From positions 1,093,441 through 1,157,440 of the forward strand of contig MNCI01005623.1 of the NCBI GenBank assembly GCA_015680685.1: DNA of 64,000 nt. Reading direction: 5' to 3'. Below are positions 11,925 to 23,540 of the stretch, piece by piece. A program made the translations under genes and the position numbers. The stretch is from Gnetum montanum (lineage: Eukaryota; Streptophyta; Gnetopsida; Gnetales; Gnetaceae). The notes beneath the pieces were generated by a model that saw only the letters and a list, made by a program, of their open reading frames with translations, did no database searches and was not told where the DNA came from. Numbering within the stretch: position 1 is the first letter of the stretch; each line of letters begins with the position of its first letter.

Positions 11925-12415
11925 GTTTAAGATCTTGGTAGACCATATGCATTACTAGTTTAGGGTCTTAGGAGACCATGGACCTAGTTTACGGTCTTAG
12001 CAGATAATGATATGCTAGTTTATAGTCTTAGTAGACTACTATGTGTTAGTTTAGCATCGTAGCAGATGGTGGATGTTGTGCCAGTTTAACATCATGACCC
12101 AAGAATGATTGTGCTAGTTTAATGTCATAGTAGACTTGCTGTGCCAGTTTATAGTCATAGCAAACTTGCTATGCTATTTTATATTCATAGAGAAATTGCT
12201 ATGCTAGTTTATCATTATAGCAAACTTGCTGTGCTAGTTTATAGTCATAGTGGACTAGCTGTGCTAGTTTATAGTCATAGCAAACTATCTATGCCAGTTT
12301 ATAGTCATAGCAGACTAGCTGTGCTAGTTTATAGTGATAGTAGACTATGCTATGCCAATTTATAGTTGTAGTAGACTTTCTATGCTAGTTTATAGTCATA
12401 GCAGACTATCACTTA
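11925..12415 (-). repeat. Element B: tandem repeat array after integrase (30-bp units)
   Basis: From about 12135 to 12412 there are some nine head-to-tail units of 30 bp (one of 31), + strand consensus GTGCTAGTTTATAGTCATAG plus CAAACTTGCT. From 11925 to 12135 older, longer units of 35-40 bp carry AGTTTAGGGTCTTAG. On B's sense strand the core reads CTATAAACTAGCA or CTTAAACTAG, the same family as in A and C. Confidence 0.85.
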
Positions 12416-12465
12416 CCTTGCTTTATCATTGATGAGGCGTTATGTGCTATACGTAGTATGAATTT

Positions 12466-13600
12466 ATATATGAGTGGTTAATTGGATTGGAAAATTCATT
12501 GCTGTTGTTGTTAGAAAGCTTGAATGCTCCATTGTCATAGGCCTTGAAGACTAAGAAAGGCCTTTTTCAATTGGCTGATAATTTATCTACAAGTTCACGA
12601 ATGACCTTGAGGACTAAATTCCCTTTCTTGATCAGGCATTGATGCTGATTATGATAGTGTTTCTACCATTGCATTTGTTAGTACCACTCAATATGATCAA
12701 GTGTTTGCATGTGTTCCTCCTCTATCAAGTCAAGATTCATGGTTCTCAACTCATCATTTTGAGCCTCATCAATGAAGCTTGAGAGGATGACATGGAGTGA
12801 TGGAACCTACAATTCAAGAGGCAAAATAGCTACAGACCCATAAACCAAACTATATGGCATCTTACCTATTGCAATTTGGTGTGTTGTGCGGTAGGCCTAG
12901 AGTGCATAGATTAGTTGCTTGTGCCATCATCACTTGTTGCTGCTAAGAATCTTCTTCAGAAGATTGATGATGACCTTATCCATGGCCTCTGCTTGGCCAT
13001 TTGCCTATGGATAGTAGGGCAATGAAAAGGAATTCTTGATTCTAAAGCACTTGTGAAAGGCTTTGATCTCAACACTACTAAACTATGATCCATTGTCTAT
13101 GACTATGGTCATGGGTAAACCAAAATGGATCACTATGTTATCAAGTATGAATTTGCAAACCTGCTACGATGTAGTCTTCCTAAGGGGAATAGCCTCAACC
13201 CACTTCATAAAATACTCAGTTGCAATTATAATGAAGCTATGCCCTATGGAGGACTTAGGTGTTATAGGCCTTATGATGTCCAACCCCCAATGTTGGAACA
13301 ACCATGTGATCTATGTTGTGTGCAGCTTAGTGGGTATCATGTGCATTAAGTTGCCATGGCATTGACATTTGTCACACTTCTTGATCTTAGAGACACATTC
13401 ATGCTTTATGTAAGGCCAATAGTAGCCTAAGTTCTTGATCTTCACTACCATTGCCCTAGGTGCTATGTGGCCTCTGGATAGTCCCTCATAGACTCGGTCA
13501 ACAATTTTCTGTGCTTCATTGTCACTAACGCATGTTAATAGTATGCCATTGTAGGATCTATGACATAATGTGCTATCATCCACAATGATGTACTACCATG
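12466..13600 (-). pseudogene. Element B: integrase (decayed)
   Basis: Read on the minus strand, the zinc-binding segment is at 13583-13330 (HIAPRAMVVKIKNLGYYWPY, KKCDKCQCHGNLMH), followed by GLDIIGPITPKSS, EYFMKWVEAIPLRKTTSQQ and NGQAEAMDKVIINLLKK. The C-terminal part has LVLKVIRELVDKLSANWK and ends near 12466 with NPINHSYIN. Premature stops are mostly TAG in place of Gln or Trp codons. Spacing and order match C. It is not functional. Confidence 0.85.
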
Positions 13601-13640
13601 AGTACTTTCACACTACATCCTTTTGAGCAATGGTTAGAGG

Positions 13641-14340
13641 CTACAATGGTTCATCTTGTAGAAGGTACACCTTAATGTCATTGTACCATTCTACTACGTG
13701 GGTTATGGTTACTATGGCTATAGATGCAATGTCAGTTATTTGTGTGATAGGCACAATGCAATCCACCATGGAGGTGGGAAATGCATGAAACATTTTAGGT
13801 GCAATGCTTAAGGCTAACATCACTGAGGCATTAGCAATGGAATTTTCATGGTGGGGGATATGTTGAACATCAATAGTTGCAAATTTCTTGAGCAAGTTCT
13901 TCGCTAGGTCATAATAAGATTGCAAGTGTTAAGATTTACAAGCATAAAGCCCTAAGACCTAGTTGACAACCAATTGTGAGTCACCTTGGATCAATAGGTT
14001 TTGTATTCCTAGGTTGGAAGCTACTAAGATACCCTAGAGGAGATCCTCATACTCTACCACATTGTTAGTGCATGGAAATGAAAAATGGTATATGAAGGAT
14101 CAAATCTCTCTAGAGGGAAATGTGATTATAGTAGCGGCACTACCCCCTTGGGAGGTTGAAGCATCATCAAAGTGTAAGAGTGCCTCAAATTTGTCAGGAA
14201 CTTGACTTATGCTAATGACATGCTCATCCAAAAATTATGAATCTATCATTGCTTGATCAGTGATTGGGGAAGCCATAAGTTGTGTAGATATTGCTTGACC
14301 TTTGGTTGATGGCTGTGCAATGTAACGCAAGTCAAACTCC
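13641..14340 (-). pseudogene. Element B: second (Tat-type) RNase H domain
   Basis: The most readable part is 13925-13641: SYYDLAKNLLKKFATIDVQH, then IPHHENSIANASVMLALSIA. It continues into the DC..PIT and EWYNDIKVYLLQDEP segments that lead to integrase. Upstream, degenerate sequence holds HFDDA and GDSQLVVNQVLG-like stretches. A has the same domain at 5080-5721 and C at 29580-30139. The usual catalytic Asp before the final helix is changed (SIANAS). Confidence 0.75.
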
Positions 14341-15927
14341 ATAGTTATTACTTTTCAATGTGTAATGCAACTACTCATAGATATTCACTGTAATGGCTAA
14401 TAGTACATTGCTTTTGCAAATGATGTTGACCTGGCTATAGAAAAGATAATGCCTCCACTTCTTGAGTGAAAAGACTAAGGCAAGGTAGCTCTTTTTCACA
14501 TTGTTATACTTTGATTCATAGGCAACCAATGCATGGCTTAGGTACTATACTAGGATCTCTATACCATCATCTCACTTTTGGCAAAGTAGAGAAGCAATGG
14601 ATGCATCAAAGGTAGCAAGGTAGATGTAGAAAGGTTTATCTCCTTGTAGAGGGTAGAACATTGGAAGTTGAGCTAGTTCTTATTTAAGGTTGTCAAATGC
14701 CTCTTGGCATTGAGGTGTCCACTTAAAGTCGACACCCTTTTTAACTAAGTGTTGCATTGTTTGCAACTTATCAGTCAACCACGTGACAAACCGATGTATG
14801 AATTGCAATATACCTTGTAACTCTCATAGCTCCCTAAGGTTAGTTGGTGGTGCTAAGTTTATAATGGCCTTAACCTTATCAAGGTCTACATGTATGCCTA
14901 CTTTAGATACTATGAAACCTAGCAAGTGGCCTATCTTAATGCCAAAGATACATTTCTTAATATTTAACCTAAGTTCATGCTTTAGGTAATGTTTGAGCAC
15001 AAGGTTGAAGTCATTTGTGTGGTTGTGTGCTACTTTGGACATAACTGTTATATCGTCAACATAATCGTTGAGTAGATGTAATAGGTAATTACTAAAAATG
15101 TACATCATGGCTCGTTGATAAGTCACTTTTGCATTCTTTAGTTCAAAAGGCATCATGGTGTAGCAAAATGTACCCCAAGGGGTTATAAAGGTGGTACTAA
15201 GCTAGTGCTCTGGGTTGATCCAAATCTAGTTGTAACCTAAGAACCCATCCATGAAGGATAGCAAAGAATGACCAGCCATAGTATCAACCAATTGGTCAAT
15301 ACTAGGCAATAGAAAATTGTCTTTAATGGTTGCCTTGTTTAGGTCTTGGAAGTCTATGCAAATGTGTATACTTCCATTTTTCTTGGTTACAATCATGATG
15401 TTAGAGACCTAGTCTATATAGTCAATTGCCCAAATGAAACCAACTTTATAAAGCTTGGTGAATTCATCATGAATTTCCAACGCCACCTTAGGCCTAATCT
15501 TGTGAGCTTTCTACTTAACTAGTTTGATGCTGGGATTGAGAATTATGTTGTATTACACTATGCTAGGATATAGGCTTGGCATGTCCTTATAAGACCATGC
15601 AAATGCCTTGATGTCTTCATTGAGTACTCTTGCAATGTTTTGGGCATGTTGAGGCTTTAGCAAGAAAGTAAGTTTCAATGCCTTTACCTCATCAGTAGGT
15701 GTTTCTATAAGGATTTCAACAAGGGGATCCTCGGTGACATCACCTACTTTTAGATCTAGAGCCCTAACTAGATGGTCTGGCTAGTCTAGTGGTGCCCCTA
15801 CAAATGTTATGTATTCATTGTAGGCTATGGGCTCAAGGTCTAGGCATTGTGGATCAATGTATCACATGAGATCACCATGGAACCTGGTAAGGACTAGAGG
15901 CAAGTGAAGATGCTCATACGTAGTCAT
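14341..15927 (-). pseudogene. Element B: reverse transcriptase and first RNase H (decayed)
   Basis: The frame begins at an ATG at 15927 (MTTYEHLHLPLVLTRFHGD), matching the C start at 27878. The RT fingers read KKNGSIHICIDFQDLNKATI and the palm SFMDGFLGYN. The catalytic YVDD is at 15052-15063 in LLNDYVDDITVMSK, followed by LRLNIKKCIFGIK. The best open stretch is 15156-14824. The first RNase H lies roughly 14700-14400 and is broken. A, B and C have YMDD, YVDD and YIDD here. The ATG start suggests pol was expressed separately from gag-protease or joined by splicing. Confidence 0.9.
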
Positions 15928-15949
15928 GTTGAAAATCCTACAAATAATC

Positions 15950-15951
15950 CT
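15950..15951 (-). promoter_or_regulatory. Candidate 3' splice acceptor before B pol
   Basis: On the minus strand TTTTTCTAGTTATTTTTATAG is followed by GA and then the pol ATG about 23 bases on. The matching C sequence is TTTTTCTAGTTGTTTTATAG, so it is conserved between the two elements. Confidence 0.5.
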
Positions 15952-16084
15952 ATAAAAATAACTAGAAAAATGTCAAACCACACTTATCTTAATGAGATCA
16001 ATATGTATAAAATGAAGAAAAACAATGTAATAAAATTTTTCTTAAGTATGCAAATGTGGTTTTAAAAGGCAAGTGATGTGTAGG

Positions 16085-16170
16085 TTGACTTTAGGCCTCA
16101 GCAAGTCATGAGGTGCTAGTTTAAGGTCTTAGCAGATTGTGGAGAATTAGTTTAAGGTCTTAGTGGACTA
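16085..16170 (-). repeat. Element B: TTAAACTAGCA-type repeats before pol
   Basis: Two to three units; on B's sense strand they read AGACCTTAAACTAGCACC and AGACCTTAAACTAATTC. They close the cassette on its pol side. Confidence 0.65.
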
Positions 16171-18218
16171 TTATGTGCACTAGATATGTCATTCGAGCAA
16201 GGCTTGGAGTGCTTGGGATGTAAAGTTAGACTAGGCATTCATTGGTCAACGAGAAAAATTTAAAATTTTTCCATGTTTGGGATGGCTAGAAAAATCAAAA
16301 TTTTTTTAGTGGTGACTATGCTTCCATCCAACTATGCTCTACACTATTAAGAGTAGTCTCAAGGTAGGTGAAAAATTAAGTGGTCCTAGGAGGTATAAAA
16401 GCGTGTTTCACCTTGGGTAAATTTGTGATTGTCAAAGTTGAAAATGTAAACTTTTTAGAGCATAGCATAGTTGGAAGAGCATAGTCACTAGAATGTCATG
16501 TCAAAGTGGACACCAGCACCCTGAGCTAACCAACATGAATGAGGGAGAGTGAGCATTAGCATACCTACTGCAAGCATGCATGGAGGTGCAAAGGGTACAA
16601 CCATCCACTAGGTACCCCGACTACGCTCTTGCCTTTTTTGTTTTTACTTTACTTTGCTTGAGGGTTTGTGGGTTCTATTGATGGGATCCTACCATGGCAA
16701 GGGTCACTATTGCCATGGCCACTTTGACCACCGTGGCCATGAAGGATGCACGTGTGTTGGACGAGGAGGGGATTTTGTTGAATGAGGGTTTTTTGACAAG
16801 GGATTTGCATTTGCATGGGGGTTTTGTAGGTAGAGCAAGGTGCAAGGGCTTGCGATGTTTTGGAGTGGTCATGGTTGCTGCAGTGGTTGATGTTGCCAAA
16901 GGGAGGGGGGAAGGCCATGGGCCTCTATGGGGCTTACTGCAAATAGACATTTTAAATTTTTCTTGTTTGTTCTTAGGCATAATAGAAGGGCAACCAAGGA
17001 CTGTGGTAGAGATGGGGATTTTGCGAAGGCCTTAGGGCTACCACCTGTAGGGTAGGGGCTATGGCGAAATTTGCAAACTTTTGTTAGGATAGGGATGTGG
17101 GCATCAGTGGTGGCCTTGAGCAATCCACTAAAGGGTAGGGTTGTAGCAATGGACCACCTTTTTTTGGACATTTTAAGAGTTCAAATGTGGAGCAAGAATG
17201 AGGGCATCGATAGTGGCTATCGAGAGCAGCTACTAGAGGAGTTGAAGATGCAGTAGAGGGCTCGACAAAATTTTTCTTTATTTCACATTATGAAGTTTTG
17301 CTATGTGGGGTAGGGAATTTTGGGCTTGGTGCATGGCCATGAAGGGCTTACTACATGCATGAAGCTCTACAAAAAATATTTTTTTCTTTTTAAAATTTTG
17401 GCTATGGCTGCATGGCCACTACGGTTGAGGGAGGCATGATGCTTTGTGGTGAGAACATATAGCTATGAGAGCTATAGGGAGGATGATGCTTAGGGTGCAT
17501 TCTCTATGTTTTCCTTTTAGGAAAGGTAAGCAATGTGGTGTGTTATAGCACCATTGGTGTAGACAGTGTGGCCATGAGGGCCGCGACCATGATTGGTGCT
17601 TGGTGTGTAGGGTGTGGTTAGAGTAGCAAATTAGTTTTTTAATTTTTTTTTTGAAATTTTGGGGCTACACTCTATGGAGAACGTAGCCAATAGTTAGAAT
17701 TTTTCTAACTACTTGAGATTGCACTCTCTAGTCTCTAGAGCATAGTTGGTGTGAGCCAGAGTTAGAAAAAATTTCCATGTTTTCTAGACTACACTCCTAG
17801 AGGTAGCCTAGAGTTGGAAAAATTTGCAATTTCTAGACCATGTTGCCCAAAGTTAGAAAATTTTTGAAAATTTTGTGCAAAAATGCTAACTTTTGAAATG
17901 TAAAATGCTAATGTGAAATTACCAAAACAGGCAACTTCTAATGCTAAATATGCAAACATGCAAAACAAAATGCTAATGCTATGCAAAATGTGTTGTACCC
18001 TGATGAGTACCAAGCAAGCAAATGTGTATGTTGACATCCTATACTTGCAGGGTCCCAGTGGGCCCTAAGATGTTTTTGCTAACTTATGCTATTTAATTTT
18101 TGCAAATTTTAATTTAATGATTTTTTCAAAAAATGCATCTAGTATATACTAATTCTTTGTATGTTGCTTTTGTGGTTGCAAGGTTTTGCTAAAACAAATC
18201 CTAGTCATTGTGGAGATC
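16171..18218 (+). promoter_or_regulatory. Presumed promoter and 5' region of the B antisense gene
   Basis: A TATA-like TATAAAAG lies at 16394-16401 in the direction of the antisense gene. The region shares words with B's own LTR U3, such as CTATGCTCTACAC near 16330, TCTAGAGCATAGTTGG near 17736 and CTAACTTAGAAAAATTT variants at 17750-17880. C's matching region (25840-27440) has the same make-up with a minus-strand TATAAATA at 27436-27443. The open frames around 16650-17250 overlap on both strands, have no recognisable domain and have no clear counterpart in C; I do not call them genes. Confidence 0.45.
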
Positions 18219-18882
18219 AATGACATTCTTTGTTGCATGAGTGAGCCTATGTTCAACACATTTGCACTAGATATGTGGGTGCATTATTACGTAGTGTGGT
18301 TCTAGCCAGGGGCATCCTAGTTCTTGGCATTTCTGCTGCAGCACTTTAGTGTGATGATGTGGTCATACTTAGTGGCAGATGCTACGAGTGTCATCATCAA
18401 GACATTATTGCCTAAGGCCAACCAGGACATATTGAGATTTATTTCTAATGAGCCCACTATTGATGATGATGGAGTAGGTGGTTCTAGGTAAGGCCCCAGG
18501 GGCATTCATCCCTTATTTAGTATTTGGCAAATGTTAGAGTTCTCTTGCTACAATAAGAGCAACACACTCTTTATTACTTTATGTGTGCATACCTTGTTCT
18601 AGAACCCACCTAGAACTATATACTGTATCAAAGGATGAGTGCTCATGATTTTTGCATTGTGCTCTTTGCCATTGACTCATGCTAAATTTGCTAATTTCTC
18701 ATGCTTGTTGCTAGATTCAAAGTTAATGATTAGGGTCTCCATGATGAGGATTAGGCTCTTTCCTTGACTCACACCATGCTAGAGGTGTTCTTCTCTAGTT
18801 TAAATGTTCAGGAGGCTATCCTTGAATAGTTGGGAGGTGATTTAAAGGATTATCCTAAGTGGTACCTAAAGGCATTCGAGTG
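18219..18882 (+). pseudogene. Antisense multi-exon gene of element B, 5' part (exons 1 and 2)
   Basis: Transcribed opposite to B. Exon 1 (start uncertain, ends 18487) reads FLAFLLQHFSVMMWSYLVAD, later TLLPKANQDILRFISNEP. It ends at a donor AG/GTAAGG at 18488. Intron 1 ends with CTAG at 18714. Exon 2 runs from 18715 and is cut at 18882 by the insertion of C, continuing at 35211; the C target duplication GAGTG lies at the break and the frame is kept across it (DYPKWYLKAFE before). Stops in exons are TAG in place of CAG or similar. Exon 1 is conserved in C (25680-25840, minus strand), so the gene belongs to the element family. I do not recognise the protein. Tat-clade elements are known to carry antisense ORFs, usually after integrase. 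Confidence 0.65.
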
Positions 18883-20748
18883 TGAAACACCACTAATTTT
18901 GGGCTATTGCAGTTCAACAGTAGATTTGTCTAAGTGTCAAAACTTGGGTAAAATTTTTCTAAGTTTGGTGTTACACTCTACAATGTAGACAACATAGCAC
19001 ACCTCAAGTCCTGGTTTTTGCAAAATTTTTCTAAGTTTTCCTACTACGCTCCCTAGCATGCCAGTGTAGCACACACTTCCATGGCTAGTCTACACAAATG
19101 TTAGGCTAGAAGCGGTCAAGGGTTGCTTGGGATGAACCTAATAGTTTGGCAAATTTTCTATCTCTTGGACTATCAAGCTCACTATGCTCTCTAGCATACC
19201 CAACTTGACACATGTCCTAGCTGCTAGTTCACCCAAGTACCAGGCTAAAGTCTATCAAAAGTGCTCAGGATAGAGAAAATAGTTTGGCAAATTTTCTATC
19301 CCTCAGCTATCACACTTTGCTACGTTGCATAGCATAGCAAGCTTAACATAAGTCTTAGGGCCCAATTTTGCCTAAGTGTTGGATAAGGATTTGTCAAGCT
19401 AGCTTAACATGGAAGATGCATTTAACACATTTTTTGACTTCCGAGGCTACCTGTCTTGCCCAAAGCATGATTAGTGTGCCATGAAGAAACATTGCAAATT
19501 TTGTTAAAATTTGATAAAGTATTCATGCTACATTGTGCAACATAGCCAGCGTGACAGGTGTGACAAGTCAAAATGTGTAAAATTTTACTAAGTGTTCATG
19601 CTATGCTCTATTATGCTGTGCAGTGTAGCCAACTTGACACATGGTAAATGCCTCTAAAAGCCTCCAGAACTTGGCATCAACCTTCATCTTAGCTCCAAAA
19701 TCCCTCCGATGGCCAAGATTAGCTATTTGCATTTCTTTTGCACCCCCCATTAATCTTTGAAATTGTCCTTATGCTTGACCCTACTTGAAAGATGGGGAAG
19801 ACGTAGTCTTGGAGTGTAACCTCTAAGTTGCATTGTTTTGACACTATTTGTAGGTACGTGGTGGTCTCTCAGACTCCGTGACATGTAGTCTAGGTGGTGT
19901 GGTCATAGTTTGGTAATCTCTGGGTTCTCATTCCTATCTTGAAGAGCATAACACTTTGTTACAAAGAGTGTAACATGTCAGCATGATCCATCTATGCTCA
20001 TGCCACATGGCACCCATGCCATGTGGTGCCTGATCCATGTTTCAAGCTAAACCTAGCCCTATAAATACCCCTATGTTTAGCACTTTAGGGGTTGGAAAAA
20101 CATAAGAGCATTGGACATTTGAGAATTTCTAGCATCTCTACTACTCTCACACTTGAGCATCTGAGCATGACACCTTGGCAAGTACCACAACACAGTCTTC
20201 CCTTACACTCGCAGAGCATGATGATAGTCAACCCAGCAAGTCTAGCCTCCCTTGTAGCTATTAGCACCATATCTCAGACATCCTAGAGACTATGATTGCA
20301 TCACTACGCTGCCACTATGCCTGAGTGATATCGTGTACCATTTTCACATCCTGTTCAAGTAAAAGTTACGTTCATTGATTTTGGGGTGGTGCATTTCTCT
20401 ACTCCAAATTTTTTTTTCCATTTTCTTTCTTAGCATTTGTTCTAATTTCTAGTATAACTCTTGCATTTTTCTACTATCAATATGCATTCACACGTTTACT
20501 TCACTATTTTCTAGGTTGAGACTCTACGCTATGCTCTTGCTTGTTATCTTGCCTCCCATGTGTAATACTCTATAAATTCCTTTTAAAAATAGTTATTTTT
20601 ACACCATGTATGTCCTTTTCTAATTGACCAAGCCATTCAAGGCACCTCATTTCTATTTCCCCAACATGACCTTCACATGGACTTGGGGTTAGGTTGTATG
20701 CATGCGGACCTCTCGGTGTTCTAGCCACCGATGTTTTCAAACATCATA
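18883..20748 (+). mobile_element. Element C 5' LTR
   Basis: Starts TGAAACACCACTAATTTT and ends near ..AAACATCATA; the exact end is uncertain by two bases. U3 holds TTTTTCTAAGT words and TACGCTCC.TAGCATGCC-like near-palindromes. A TATAAATA box is at 20060-20067. Its match is 33315-35205. Confidence 0.9.
20060..20067 (+). promoter_or_regulatory. TATA box of C 5' LTR
   Basis: AGCCCTATAAATACCC, identical in the 3' LTR at 34516-34523. It is the likely promoter of the element. Confidence 0.7.
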
Positions 20749-20753
20749 GTTTT

Positions 20754-20772
20754 TGGTGCTACAAGGAGGGCC
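20754..20772 (+). promoter_or_regulatory. Candidate primer binding site of C
   Basis: TGGTGCTACAAGGAGGGCC lies about 6 bases after the LTR and begins with the TGG expected opposite a tRNA CCA end. B has the related TAGTGCTAGAAGAAGGGCC on the minus strand at 42114-42132. I did not assign the tRNA. Confidence 0.55.
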
Positions 20773-22244
20773 TCCCATTCCTTCTATGTTCAAAGGGTAG
20801 TTCCACATGTTTTCTACACCCCTGTTACTAGTAGCAAGCCAACATAGATGTGACACCCCTGTGGACCTACCATGGTAGTAGCTAGATCATAGGCCAACAT
20901 AGGAGTTGTTTGTGTTCTGGCTGGTGTAGATTGGTCCCAGTTGATGGTTCCCTTAGAATCCTATAGGATGAAAAGCCCAAACTATCTCCATCATGTCAAT
21001 CTCTAAGTGTTTTATAGAATGTAACAACCCTGTGAGCATAATAGTCCCTCAGAGCATAACGAGCGTGATGCTAGAGATAGCCATTTTTTCAGCGTTCCCA
21101 GACTTAGCCATTTTTAGCCTATTTTTTTTTACAGTTTTCATACTTAGCTATTCTATTTTAAGGTTTTATGAATTTAAACATTTCTTGCAAGCATCTTCTT
21201 TTCTCATGTCTTTCCTACACAGCAAAATAAACCCTATTAACAGTTTGGTTGCTACCATGAGCTTGGAGGTGGCTCACCCCATTCAACATGTGGGAGATGT
21301 TGAGCAACCACCTAACCCAGTGTGACCACAATAGTAGTCTCTTAGACTATGATACCAATCATCTAAACACAGGGCACTAGATGATGAATGGTACAACTTC
21401 CTATGTGTAAATCTTCAAGTGGGCTTGTCATTAGACCGCTAGGAGATGGAAGCAAAGTGTAGTTTTGAGATCATCCATCGAAATGGGAGGGAATTCTTTC
21501 CCACCCTTGATGTAGTCATACTGCTCACTGACAAATTCAAGTGGATCTTAGACCAAATTTTAGGGTGAGTGGGCCAAGAAAGTAGGATGTAGTGTCAAAC
21601 TATGATGAACCCCTACAAGATGGCTAGGAGGAGTTTGAATCCCATTTTGACAGTGAAATCTCATTTTAAGTCTCAGTCCAATAGCCTACTCCCATTTTCA
21701 TGCTACACCAGTCATAGTCCTCTACCTTCTTTGAGGTAGTCATGATGCTTCCATAGCCCAAGTCTTCACTGCTGGTAGGTAGCCACCAAGTCCTACCTAC
21801 GCAATAGAGTGTAGGACCTTTTGCTTCCTTTCCCTTTGTCATTTCTTTGTAGTCTTTTTAGCCTCACAACTAGCATCTGTGACACCAACACTGCGATATG
21901 TGCACACCATGCCCATATCATATCCATAGAAAAGTCACATCCCCATTATCCTAGCCATCTTAGTCCCACCACCAACAATAGTCCTAGCCTCAACTACATG
22001 GTGGGCAGCCACATTTGTACCCACTGTACAACTATCACATGTGCTGCAGTACACATAGAAATAGACATACCAAGTGTTACACATGGTGGCACAACCCACA
22101 ACGGGGTTGTGGGATGCTTTGATAGCATTGCCAATGGAATAGTGAATTCAACCTTTTACAACATCTCCAAGTTTGGACTAGGCAATCCAACTTATCCAAA
22201 CTCTCATAGAGGAGGTCAAGTGGCTTAAAGCGGTCAACTCGAAA
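20773..22244 (+). other. Element C: leader between primer site and gag
   Basis: No recognisable domain. The short frames at 20993-21325 and 21821-22228 have no homologue elsewhere in the window that I could identify. The corresponding B leader is 40941-42113. Confidence 0.5.
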
Positions 22245-23540
22245 ATGGTTCACATAATGGACTTCTACCAAGATGATCCCATTATCCCTATGGTTCCTCC
22301 ACTAACATTAGCTCCTAGGGTCCAACTCCCCCAATTCACAAAATACAATAGCAATGGTGACCCCAACACTCACTTAGTAACTTTCCATTTTGAGTGCTTA
22401 TTATTGCAAGCGTGGCCACATGCGATCATCTACATTTTTGCCATGTCCTTGACTAGCAAAGCTCTTGATTAGTATTGTGCACTCCCTAGAGCTTCCATAT
22501 TGACTCTAGAGGAGCTGTTAAGTTATTTCAAAACTCACTTCAAGTACAACTTGAAGCCTGAGGCCATGCTAGACTAGTAGATGAACATTAAACAAGAAGC
22601 ATTAGAGCCAATGCAAAAATTCATACAATGTTGGAGTGCCTCCCTTAATGAGATTCATGAGCTGATAGCCGAAACCCACCTATTGGCCATTTTCAAGGGT
22701 GTAGTAAATAGTTTCATCAAATTAAAATTGTACTATTTAGCCCCATGTTCTCTTAGCCAAGCTTTTGCTCAGACAAAGAACATACAGGATGTGACGGAAG
22801 CCAGTAGGGACCTAGCTTACATGGCCTACAAAAACACACATGCAAAGAAAGAAAAAGAAAAGGGGAAGGACATAACAACCATGGTAGCTGTGGTTGATGA
22901 AGCTAAACCCAAAAACAATAAGCCAGTGGCCAAGGCACCTAAAGCCCCAGCCAACAACAACAAAGCATTGGGTTCTGGCAATGTAGGAACCAACCAACCT
23001 ACATCATTAGCGGTTATGAGGCAAGCTCCCCCAAGGCCAAACTTTGAGTGCAAGGATTGATTAAAGTACACCTCTTTGCCAATCAAGATATCAGAGCTTT
23101 TGGATCAACTACTTAGTGCTGGGTGCAATTAGCACAAACAAATGTTAGAAGATGCATGAAAGTGCCACGAGAGGTACTATGAAGTCCTCCAAAACCCTTT
23201 TGTGGCTATGCTGAATGAGCCTCCGATACCTAAGAACTTTAGATTGGCCCGGTTCTACAACTACCATCAACTGCATGGTTATGAAATGTATTATTGCTTA
23301 GTGTTAAAGGATGACATTCAACACATGATTGATTAAGGTAAGTTGGTGCTTGATGAAAGTAATCTTGTTCTACTGGAGAACTGGTTCATGAAGGTCTATA
23401 AGGACCCACTGAATGCTAGCGGGGCAAGTTACATTATTAATGCTATTAGCATTGATGATCATGTAGAGCTGACACATGAACCATTTGTGGTTCGTGTACC
23501 CTCTGGTGACATTGGGGCCTCAATGTCCACTAGGCCATAG
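22245..23540 (+). pseudogene. Element C: gag (decayed)
   Basis: Capsid-like start MVHIMDFYQDDPIIPMVPP, then QLPQFTKYNSNGDPNTHL typical of plant Ty3/gypsy gag. At 22581-23060 it continues with KLYYLAPCSLSQAFAQTKNI, then a Lys-rich linker (KKEKEKGKD) and KPVAKAPKAPANNNK. A degenerate zinc knuckle FYNYHQLHGYEMYYC lies near 23255, with the first Cys lost. Gag forms the particle that packages element RNA. In-frame stops at several places show it is dead. B's gag (40940-39721) is clearly homologous, with KSKLYYLAPQSLRQEFTQ. Confidence 0.88.

Noticed and set aside
12141-12365. A 74-residue frame of repeated LVYSHS-type decapeptides
   Set aside because: It is read through a 30-bp tandem repeat, whose period alone keeps the frame open; no start context or homologue supports a protein.
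16649-17256. Overlapping open frames on both strands (up to 113 codons)
   Set aside because: They overlap in several frames on both strands, have no domain, and lack a clear counterpart in C; treated as part of the antisense gene's upstream region.
20092-20286. Overlapping frames on both strands in the C 5' LTR, one starting just after the TATA box
   Set aside because: They are within the LTR transcribed leader and are not kept open in the 3' LTR copy.
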